NCBI GenBank assembly: GCA_041635755.1
Contig: JBFKUL010000111.1
Span: 1-8,929 of the forward strand
Length of the DNA: 8,929 nt
Reading direction: 5' to 3'
Origin: JBFKUL01 sp041635755
GTDB taxonomy: Bacteria; Pseudomonadota; Gammaproteobacteria; Burkholderiales; SG8-39
In this document: piece by piece, positions 1 through 5,352 of the stretch
How the letters are laid out: every line of letters starts with the position of its first letter
How positions within the stretch are numbered: position 1 is the stretch's first letter
Position numbers and translations under genes: made by a program
The notes under the pieces: generated by a model
Seen by the model: only the letters and a program-made list of their open reading frames with translations
The model's database searches: none
Told to the model about the DNA's origin: nothing

Positions 1-79
1 CGGCGTCGGCCACTTCACCCAGCTCGAGGCGCCCGACCGCGTCAATCGCCTGATCGGCGTCTGCACCACGCGCAGCTAG
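1..79 (+). CDS. C-terminal end of a probable alpha/beta hydrolase (5' truncated by window)
   Basis: Only the last 25 codons are present, read in the frame starting at base 2 and ending at TAG 77-79. The segment begins G-V-G-H-F-T-Q-L-E-A-P and then continues with P-D-R-V-N-R-L-I. A Gly-x-Gly-His-Phe motif followed by a Glu-x-Pro and a short closing helix is how alpha/beta hydrolase fold proteins usually end, and the His (bases 11-13) would be the catalytic histidine of the Ser/Asp/His triad. The substrate cannot be judged from this fragment. The gene converges with the M48 protease gene, leaving only 8 bases between the two stop codons. Family assignment rests on one short motif, so it is moderately supported. 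Confidence 0.6.
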   Translation, partial: GVGHFTQLEAPDRVNRLIGVCTTRS

Positions 80-107
80 CGCGGCGCTCAGCCGCCGAGC
101 GCCGCGC
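79..107. terminator. GC-rich hairpin across two convergent stop codons, possible bidirectional terminator
   Basis: Bases 79-89 (GCGCGGCGCTC) are perfectly complementary to 97-107 (GAGCGCCGCGC), giving an 11-bp stem with a 7-base loop. The stem starts on the last base of the TAG of the plus-strand hydrolase and contains part of the TGA (90-88) of the minus-strand protease, so both transcripts would fold it at their 3' ends. Neither side carries a T-tract, so it is not a textbook intrinsic terminator. It may act as a 3'-end stabiliser or assist Rho-dependent ending. Confidence 0.45.
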
Positions 108-1359
108 GCGCCAGGCGCTCGACTTCGAAACCCTCGCAGCCCTCCGCGCCCGGTCCGCAACCGTTGCCGGCGCGTCCCGCGTCGACCGCTCGCGAATAGT
201 AGGTTCGCGCCGCCGCCTCGAGCTGCAGGCCTTGCGCCGCCTCGGCAAGCATGAAATACGACAGATCGCTCAGGTAGCCGACCCGCATCACCGAGGTGGC
301 AAGCTCGCGCCAAGCGCCTTCGTCGTGCAGCGCCTTCCACTCACCGCGGCGTGCGTTATAGGACACCAGGCAGCCAAAGCGGCACTCGAACACCACCTCG
401 CCGCGCTTGAACTTCTCGAAGCGCTCGGCCAGAAACGTCGTGACCTGAGGCTCGCGCGCGACGCGCGCCGCGTACGCCTCGCGTGATTCCTCGCCGATGA
501 TCCGCTCGTTCACCGGCTGGCCGACGAAATGCGGCGCCGGCGCCGGGGGCGCCTGGCGCGCGAGCTGGTAATAGCCCTCGACCTGCGGCACCAGCGCGCG
601 CAGGCGCTCGAGGCGATTCTCGGGCGAGGGATGCGAGGACAGGAACTCGGGCGGCGAGTCGCCTTCCTTGGCCATCTTCTCCCACAGCGTGACCGCGGCG
701 TGCGGGTCGTAGCCGGCGCGCGCAGCAAGCTCGATGCCGACCTGGTCGGCCTCGCGCTCGCCCTCGCGGCTGTTCGGCAACGCGATGGCGAATATTGCCG
801 CCAGCTGCGTCAGCGTGAGATTGCGGTCAAAGGAATTCGGGTCGCTGCGCGAGGCCGTCGCCGCCGCAAGCACGGCGGCGCCTACCTGCAGGCCCATCGC
901 CATCGACATCCTCTCGCGCGTGTGGCCGATCAGGGCGTGCGCGATCTCGTGCCCCATTACCGCGGCGATCTCGTCATCGGTCGCCTTGAGCTTTTCCCAC
1001 ATGCCGCTGTAGATGCCCATCTTCCCACCCGCCATGCAGAACGCGTTGACGGTCTTGGGCTCGTCGATCACGGTCACTTCCCAGTTCCAGGTCGCGCTGT
1101 CCGGGCGAAACCGCACCGCCTGCGCGATTAACCGGTCGGTGATCTCGCGCACGCGCTCGACGCGCGGCGTCTCGGACTCCACCTTCTTCTTCTTGGCCAG
1201 CTGGCCGATCATGCTGCTGTAGGCGGCCGAGGATTCGCCGATCGCCTGCCTTTCCGACACCAGCAGGAACTGGCTGCGCCCGGTGATCGGATTGGCAGCG
1301 CAGCCCGCGAGCAGCGCAAGCACGGCAAGAACGAGCCAGCATTGGATAGAACGCAGCAT
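88..1359 (-). CDS. M48 family outer-membrane lipoprotein metalloprotease with C-terminal Cys-containing extension
   Basis: A zinc metallopeptidase of the LoiP/BepA-like M48 group, 423 aa from the ATG at 1359. This start is chosen because it gives a clean lipoprotein signal: a hydrophobic stretch at residues 8-18 and lipobox L-A-G-C with the lipidated Cys at 20. Ala at +2 predicts outer-membrane sorting. The catalytic motif H-E-I-A-H is at residues 137-141 (bases 937-951), and the third zinc ligand is probably Glu203 in an R-E-A-D-x-x-G motif. S-S-H-P-S-P-E-N-R (241-249) is typical of the family. Known relatives act in periplasmic and outer-membrane protein quality control. After a Pro/Ala linker (270-277) there is an extra domain of about 140 residues with Cys at 326, 330, 401 and 408 and a TPR-like helical pair near 366-392. 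The open frame continues upstream of 1359 but lacks the signal context. It has no evident link to the sugar-acid genes. Confidence 0.93.
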   Translation of the reverse strand: MLRSIQCWLVLAVLALLAGCAANPITGRSQFLLVSERQAIGESSAAYSSMIGQLAKKKKVESETPRVERVREITDRLIAQAVRFRPDSATWNWEVTVIDEPKTVNAFCMAGGKMGIYSGMWEKLKATDDEIAAVMGHEIAHALIGHTRERMSMAMGLQVGAAVLAAATASRSDPNSFDRNLTLTQLAAIFAIALPNSREGEREADQVGIELAARAGYDPHAAVTLWEKMAKEGDSPPEFLSSHPSPENRLERLRALVPQVEGYYQLARQAPPAPAPHFVGQPVNERIIGEESREAYAARVAREPQVTTFLAERFEKFKRGEVVFECRFGCLVSYNARRGEWKALHDEGAWRELATSVMRVGYLSDLSYFMLAEAAQGLQLEAAARTYYSRAVDAGRAGNGCGPGAEGCEGFEVERLARAALGG

Positions 1360-1387
1360 AGGGATTGGAGTCGTCAAAGCGGAAAAA

Positions 1388-1393
1388 ATTCTA
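1388..1393 (-). promoter_or_regulatory. Possible -10 element for the M48 gene
   Basis: The minus strand reads TAGAAT here, a 5/6 match to the sigma-70 -10 consensus. It is followed by a run of six T. A start point about 7 bases downstream would give a leader of roughly 20 nt before the ATG at 1359. No recognisable -35 is seen at 16-18 bp spacing, where the sequence is GC-only or nearly so. The 70-bp gap after the SDR gene makes an independent promoter plausible, but read-through from the SDR unit is equally possible. Confidence 0.3.
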
Positions 1394-1429
1394 CGCTGGC
1401 CCCGAACGAGCGGCGGAGCGCGAAGGCGC

Positions 1430-2305
1430 TCAGCGCTTCGGCTTGGCGCGCTTGCGCGCCTTGCGGCGCCGCGACGAGGATTTCGCCGCCGGGCGACCCT
1501 TGCGCCGCGGCCGCGGCGCCGGGTTCTCGATCGCCTCGACATGGACGAAGCCACCGCCTTGGAACATCTCGGCGCGCGGGTTGCCCGGCTTCTCCTTGGC
1601 CAGCACTTCGGCGGCAAACGCCTCGCTGTCGTCCAGCGGCCGGTAGCCCAGGCGGGCGGCATTCGAATTGTCATACCACGAGCGGCGGTTGTTCGACACC
1701 CCGTACACGATCTCGAAGCGGATCGAGGGGTTCTCGATGCCGATCGTCACGAGCTGCGCCATGTCGCGCGGGCTGATCCAGATCGAAAGGCGCCTGCGGT
1801 CGATCGGCGCCGGATTGACATTGCCGATGCGCATGCAGAACACCTCCATGCCGTACTTGTCGGCATAAAGGCTGCCGAGCGCCTCGCCGAACACCTTCGA
1901 AACGCCGTAGCGGCTGTCGGGCTTGATGTATACGCGGTGATCAATCATGCGATCGCGCCGGTAGAAGCCGACGGCGTGATTGCTGGTCGCGAACAGCATC
2001 CGCTTGACTCCGTTCAGGCGTGCGGCCTCGAACACGTTGTAGCAGCCGACGATATTCGCGCGATGGATGTCGTCCCACGACCCCTCGACCGAGTAGCCGC
2101 CCAGATGCACGATCGCGTCCACATCCTTGGTTGCACGCAGCATGTCGGCGAGCTGCGCGATGTCGCCCCGGACGAACCGCTCTTCGGGGGCGAGCTTCCT
2201 GAGCGGCCGGATATCCGAGAGGCGCAACTCGTACTTTCCTGCAAGCTCTCGTCTCAGGTGAGTGCCGATGCTGCCGCAAGCGCCGGTGATGAGGACGGTT
2301 TTCAT
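1430..2305 (-). CDS. NAD-dependent SDR, uronate dehydrogenase (Udh)-like, with basic C-terminal tail
   Basis: An extended short-chain dehydrogenase, 291 aa, cytoplasmic. The known family member, Agrobacterium Udh, oxidises D-galacturonate or D-glucuronate to the aldarolactone with NAD+. Visible features are the Rossmann motif G-A-C-G-S-I-G (8-14), H-L-G-G (67-70), T-S-N-H (107-110), the catalytic Y-G-V-S-K (Tyr133, Lys137) and a W-Y-D-N-S motif (210-214) matching the W-W-D-N-S of Udh. F-Q-G-G-G-F (248-253) corresponds to the usual end of Udh proteins (about 265 aa). Beyond it lies a Lys/Arg-rich tail (264-291) not expected in the family. The ATG at 2305 is preferred over one nine codons upstream because AGGAG (2321-2317) lies 11 nt before it, and because it overlaps the TGA of the preceding dehydrogenase as ATGA. 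That overlap implies coupled translation. The neighbouring lactonase would complete the uronate-to-aldarate step. The exact sugar acid is not proven. Confidence 0.85.
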   Translation of the reverse strand: MKTVLITGACGSIGTHLRRELAGKYELRLSDIRPLRKLAPEERFVRGDIAQLADMLRATKDVDAIVHLGGYSVEGSWDDIHRANIVGCYNVFEAARLNGVKRMLFATSNHAVGFYRRDRMIDHRVYIKPDSRYGVSKVFGEALGSLYADKYGMEVFCMRIGNVNPAPIDRRRLSIWISPRDMAQLVTIGIENPSIRFEIVYGVSNNRRSWYDNSNAARLGYRPLDDSEAFAAEVLAKEKPGNPRAEMFQGGGFVHVEAIENPAPRPRRKGRPAAKSSSRRRKARKRAKPKR

Positions 2306-3294
2306 GGCTTGAGAAGCTCCTTTCGGGTCCACCGCTCGGCGTTTACCGCGCCCTTTGGAGCGCGCCCACTCAGAATCGCGGCCACCTGCGCCACGGTCTC
2401 GAGCGATTGGTGCTCGATCGCGGGCCGCGTTAGCCCGCCGATATGCGGTGTCGCGAGGACGTTTGGCCGCGCGGCCAGCCTCGGCGTGGGCATCTGGTCG
2501 GGCGCGCGACCGACATCGAGCGCGGCGCCGGCCACATGGCCCGCATCGAGCGCTCGCTCGAGCGCCACCTCGTCGACCAGATTGCCGCGCGACACGTTGA
2601 CGAAAAAAACGCCGCGCTTCATCTTTGCAAACGCCGCCTCGTTCATGAGGTTCTCGGTCTCCGCGCTCGCGACCGCCAGCGGCACGACGAAATCCGCCTC
2701 GGCGAGCAGGCGCTCGAGTGGCGCCTGTTCGATGCCGGCTTCACCCACGGTCACGTACGGATCGCTCACCAGCACGCGCATGCCATAGGCGACGCCGAGC
2801 GCCGCCACGTGCCGGCCGATCGCGCCATAGCCGATGACGCCGAGCGTGGCGCCTGCAAGCTGCGCCCCCATGCGCGCCACCGGCACCTCGCCGAGCTGGT
2901 ACTGCGCGACCGTGCGCGTCACCCCGCGCGCCAGATCCACCATCAGGGCGAACACCAGCTCGGCGACCGCCGGCACGAATCCGGCGCTCGCCTGGGTCAC
3001 CAGCACGCCGGCCTTGCTGGCCGCCTCGACATCGACGTTGCGAATGTCGATCGCGCAACGAACGAACGCCACGAGTTTCGGCAGCAGCGCGAACAGGTCG
3101 GCGTCGCCGGGCGATTGGCGGTAGGACACGATCAGGTCGCAGTCGCGCGCGGCGCGCAGCAGCGCGTCACCGGCGAGCGGCGTGTCGGCCGGGTTCAGCA
3201 TGACCTCGCCGAGCGCGCGTAGCCTCTCGAGCGCGCGCGGCCCGTAGTAGTTCTCGAGCGTATCGGGCGAATGGGTGAGAAGGATGCGTGCCAT
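2302..3294 (-). CDS. D-isomer-specific 2-hydroxyacid dehydrogenase (SerA/hydroxypyruvate reductase superfamily)
   Basis: A 330-aa NAD(P)-dependent dehydrogenase expected to interconvert a 2-oxo acid and its D-2-hydroxy acid in the cytoplasm. The nucleotide-binding motif G-Y-G-A-I-G is at 155-160, the substrate/catalytic Arg at 236 in N-V-S-R-G, and the catalytic His at 284 in T-P-H-I-G-G. The family's third catalytic residue, a Glu in a D-V-x-x-x-E-P motif, is not present: the sequence reads D-V-G-R-A-P-D-Q-M-P (260-269), leaving Asp266 as the likely stand-in. The start at ATG 3294 begins with M-A-R-I-L-L-T, a normal first beta strand, and has GGGGA at 3308-3303 eight bases before it. Upstream in-frame codons look non-coding. 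Its TGA overlaps the ATG of the Udh-like gene by 4 bp. In a sugar-acid setting it could act on hydroxypyruvate, glyoxylate or tartronate semialdehyde, but the substrate cannot be read from sequence. Confidence 0.9.
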   Translation of the reverse strand: MARILLTHSPDTLENYYGPRALERLRALGEVMLNPADTPLAGDALLRAARDCDLIVSYRQSPGDADLFALLPKLVAFVRCAIDIRNVDVEAASKAGVLVTQASAGFVPAVAELVFALMVDLARGVTRTVAQYQLGEVPVARMGAQLAGATLGVIGYGAIGRHVAALGVAYGMRVLVSDPYVTVGEAGIEQAPLERLLAEADFVVPLAVASAETENLMNEAAFAKMKRGVFFVNVSRGNLVDEVALERALDAGHVAGAALDVGRAPDQMPTPRLAARPNVLATPHIGGLTRPAIEHQSLETVAQVAAILSGRAPKGAVNAERWTRKELLKP

Positions 3295-3303
3295 GCGTTG
3301 GAT

Positions 3304-3430
3304 TCCCCGGCTTGCCTCGGCGCCGCTGCACCCAGCGCCGCGCAAATTGGCGCTCGAAGCGGCCGTGCGGATAGACGTCCTTCTTGCTCGACTGGTCGAG
3401 GACGCGCAGCTTGACGAAGGCCGGCCGATT
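3304..3430 (-). other. Coding-like stretch without a start codon in the leader of the dehydrogenase gene
   Basis: Read on the minus strand from the AAT at 3430, directly after a TAG (3433-3431), about 42 codons show very high third-position G/C and A/T-rich second positions, the pattern of real genes here. The peptide contains F-V-K-L-R-V-L-D-Q-S-S-K-K-D and Y-P-H-G-R-F-E-R-Q-F. No ATG, GTG or TTG lies near its beginning. The bias fades near 3304, where the dehydrogenase start takes over in another frame. It may be the remnant of a decayed gene, a frameshifted small gene (an ATG at 3444 sits one base out of register), or chance. I do not recognise the peptide. Confidence 0.25.
3387..3400. promoter_or_regulatory. 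Palindrome in the divergent region, candidate operator
   Basis: CTCGAC-TG-GTCGAG is a perfect 6-bp dyad with a 2-base centre, about 25 bp downstream of the predicted transcription start of the dehydrogenase unit and within the 239-bp region between the two divergent genes. The position suits a repressor site for a sugar-acid regulator. However, 6-bp dyads arise by chance in GC-rich DNA and no matching second copy was seen, so support is weak. Confidence 0.25.
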
Positions 3431-3456
3431 CTAGGCCAGCGCATCCGCCCCTACAA
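3428..3456 (-). promoter_or_regulatory. Sigma-70-like promoter for the 2-hydroxyacid dehydrogenase/SDR unit
   Basis: The minus strand carries TTGTAG (3456-3451; 4/6 match to TTGACA), a 17-bp spacer, then TAGAAT (3433-3428; 5/6 match to TATAAT). This is the best promoter-like pair in the divergent region. Transcription would start near 3421, giving a leader of about 125 nt before the ATG at 3294. It explains why the dehydrogenase and SDR genes can be expressed independently of the TRAP operon. Confidence 0.5.
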
Positions 3457-3533
3457 CTGCGTTGCCGCTGAGCGCGATGCGCCGCCCGCGAAACGGCGAT
3501 GCTGTGCAGGGCGGGCCGAAGTACACTGCGCGC

Positions 3534-4502
3534 ATGCTCACCCCGCCCGGCGCCGACGGCGCGCCAGCCTGGTCGCCGAGCGCACGCTACCCCGATTCCG
3601 CGGTGCGCGTGCTCGACGCAAGCTTCAACGCGCTGCGCCTGCCGCTCGCCAAGATCGAGCGTCTCGCCACCGGCTTCCGCTGGGCCGAGGGCCCGGTGTG
3701 GTGCGGCGACGCGCGCTACCTGCTTTGGAGCGACATCCCGAATAACCGCGTCCTGCGCTGGGACGAGGAGACCGGCGCAGTGAGCCTCTGGCGCCGGCCC
3801 TCGGGCTTCGCCAATGGCGCCACGCGCGATCGTCAGGGAAGACTGATTCATTGCGAGCACGGCGGCCGGCGCATCGCCAGAACCGAACACGACGGGCGCG
3901 TGACGGCGCTCGCCGAGCGCTTCGAGGGCAAGCGGCTCAACTCGCCGAACGACGTGGTGTGCAAGTCCGACGGCTCGATCTGGTTCACCGACCCGAGCTT
4001 CGGCGTGCTCGGCTGGTACGAAGGCGAGCGCGCGGCGCCCGAACTGCCGACCCATGTGTACCGGCTCGACCCGGCAGGATCTCTGAGCGTGGTGGCCGAG
4101 GGCATCAACCAGCCGAACGGGCTCGCCTTTTCGCCCGACGAGTCGCTGCTCTACATCGTCGAGTCGCGCGCGGTGCCGCGCAAGATCCTCGCCTACGACG
4201 TCGCCAACGGTGGCAAGTCGCTCGCGCGAAAGCGCGTGCTGATCGATGCCGGGCCGGGCACCCCCGACGGTTTTCGTTGCGACACCGACGGCAACCTGTG
4301 GTGCGGCTGGGGCATGGGCGAGGCGGGGCTAGACGGTGTACGTGTGTTCAACCCGGACGGCAAGCTCATCGGCTGCATCGACCTGCCCGAGCGCTGCGCC
4401 AACCTGTGCTTCGGCGGCGTGCACCGAAATCGTCTCTTCATGACGGCGAGCACTTCGGTATACGCGCTCTACGTCAACGCGCAGGGCGTGCCTTACTTCT
4501 GA
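3534..4502 (+). CDS. SMP-30/gluconolactonase/LRE family sugar lactonase
   Basis: A 322-aa six-bladed beta-propeller of the SMP-30 family, which opens aldono- or aldarolactones with a bound divalent metal. Conserved family positions are visible: Glu52 in R-W-A-E-G-P-V-W, Asn139 in N-S-P-N-D-V-V, Asn195 in Q-P-N-G-L-A-F and Asp245 in T-P-D-G, followed by the D-x-D-G-N-L-W strand (250-256). These correspond to the Glu, Asn and Asp metal ligands and the substrate Asn known in the family. There is no signal peptide, so it is probably cytoplasmic. The ATG at 3534 is chosen because the family domain starts soon after (K-I-E-R-L-A near residue 40) and upstream codons look non-coding. No clear Shine-Dalgarno precedes it. 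It is divergent from the dehydrogenase/Udh-like pair and is the natural next enzyme after Udh, hydrolysing the lactone that Udh makes. Its TGA directly abuts the TGA of the opposing TIM-barrel gene. Confidence 0.92.
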   Translation: MLTPPGADGAPAWSPSARYPDSAVRVLDASFNALRLPLAKIERLATGFRWAEGPVWCGDARYLLWSDIPNNRVLRWDEETGAVSLWRRPSGFANGATRDRQGRLIHCEHGGRRIARTEHDGRVTALAERFEGKRLNSPNDVVCKSDGSIWFTDPSFGVLGWYEGERAAPELPTHVYRLDPAGSLSVVAEGINQPNGLAFSPDESLLYIVESRAVPRKILAYDVANGGKSLARKRVLIDAGPGTPDGFRCDTDGNLWCGWGMGEAGLDGVRVFNPDGKLIGCIDLPERCANLCFGGVHRNRLFMTASTSVYALYVNAQGVPYF

Positions 4503-5345
4503 TCAGCTCGCGTCGCGGTGGCGCGCGATGCACGTGTCGAGCACCTCGTCCGGATCTCGCCGCCACCAGTCGAGCTCAGAGAAGATCTCGACCTCGTGCA
4601 TGCCGTCGTAGCCTTCGCGCTCGACCCACGAGCGTAGCTTCGGCAGATCGATTACGCCATCGCCCATCATGCCGCGATCGTTCAGCAGGTCGCGGGTCGG
4701 GACCCGCCAGTCGCAGATGTGATACGCGAGCAAGCGTGCTTTGCCCGCACGGGCGATCTGCGCGTCGAGCTGCGGATCCCACCATACGTGGTAGGCGTCG
4801 ACCGCGACCCCCAGCGCGCCGCTTTCATCCGGGTCGAGCGCGTCGCACAGGTCGAGCGCCTGCGCGAGCGTGTTAACGCAGGCGCGGTCCGCCGCGTACA
4901 TCGGGTGCAGCGGCTCGATCGCGAGCGGCACACCGGCCGCTCTGGCGTGCGGCAGCATCGCGGCGAGGCCCTCCCGTACCTGCTCGCGCGCACCGGCTAG
5001 ATCTTTCGAACCCTTGGGTAGCCCGCCCACCACCAGCACGAGACAAGCGGCCTGCAGCGTGCGCGCTTCCTCGATCGAGCGCAGGTTGTCCTCGGCCGCC
5101 TTCTTTCGCCCCGCCGCGTCCGGCGCGGGAAACATGCCGCCGCGGCACACGCCGCTCACCCGCAGGCCGTGCGCCTTGATCGCGCGCGCGGCTTCGGCGA
5201 GCCCCATCTCGGCGATCTGGTCGCGCCACGGCGAAATACCCCCGATGCCATGGCGCGCGCAGCCTTCGATGATCTGCGCGAGCTTCCACTGCTTGCGCAC
5301 CGTGGCCGTGTTGATCGACAGACGCTGCGGGTGCGGGGCGCTCAA
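4503..5345 (-). CDS. Xylose-isomerase-like TIM-barrel protein (sugar phosphate isomerase/epimerase family)
   Basis: A 280-aa protein of the AP-endonuclease-2 / xylose isomerase-like fold, which includes hydroxypyruvate isomerase, ketose 3-epimerases and inosose isomerases. Likely metal ligands sit at the ends of successive barrel strands: Glu144 in A-I-E-P-L-H-P, Asp183 in V-D-A-Y-H-V-W-W-D, His209 in Y-H-I-C-D-W, and Glu251 or Glu253 in H-E-V-E-I-F-S. The N-terminus R-L-S-I-N-T-A-T-V forms the first strand, so translation must begin close to 5345. The only usable codon is TTG (5345-5343), with GAGGA (5354-5350) four bases before it and overlapping the dctM stop. The gap to dctM is 7 bp, so it is the last gene of the TRAP operon and probably acts on the imported compound or its derivative. 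Whether it is an isomerase, an epimerase or another TIM-barrel enzyme cannot be settled. Confidence 0.85.
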   Translation of the reverse strand: MSAPHPQRLSINTATVRKQWKLAQIIEGCARHGIGGISPWRDQIAEMGLAEAARAIKAHGLRVSGVCRGGMFPAPDAAGRKKAAEDNLRSIEEARTLQAACLVLVVGGLPKGSKDLAGAREQVREGLAAMLPHARAAGVPLAIEPLHPMYAADRACVNTLAQALDLCDALDPDESGALGVAVDAYHVWWDPQLDAQIARAGKARLLAYHICDWRVPTRDLLNDRGMMGDGVIDLPKLRSWVEREGYDGMHEVEIFSELDWWRRDPDEVLDTCIARHRDAS

Positions 5346-5352
5346 GGCGTCC

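Noticed and set aside
1383..1431. Hairpin GAGCGC-CTTC-GCGCTC at the SDR stop codon followed by a T-run as a terminator
   Set aside because: The 6-bp stem (1416-1431) is more than 25 bases from the T-run (1388-1383), so it does not have the geometry of an intrinsic terminator.
1360..1674. N-terminal extension of the M48 protease frame up to 1674
   Set aside because: The extension is Arg/Ala-rich, overlaps the SDR gene antisense, and would bury the lipoprotein signal that begins at 1359.
1283..2788. Plus-strand open frame of 501 codons opposite the SDR and part of the dehydrogenase
   Set aside because: It is a shadow of the Udh-like gene; its sequence changes character with each gene it crosses and shows no conserved motif.
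3411..3434. Plus-strand TTGACG (3411-3416) as the -35 of a lactonase promoter
   Set aside because: No acceptable -10 hexamer lies 15-19 bp downstream; the sequence there is GGCCAG-like.
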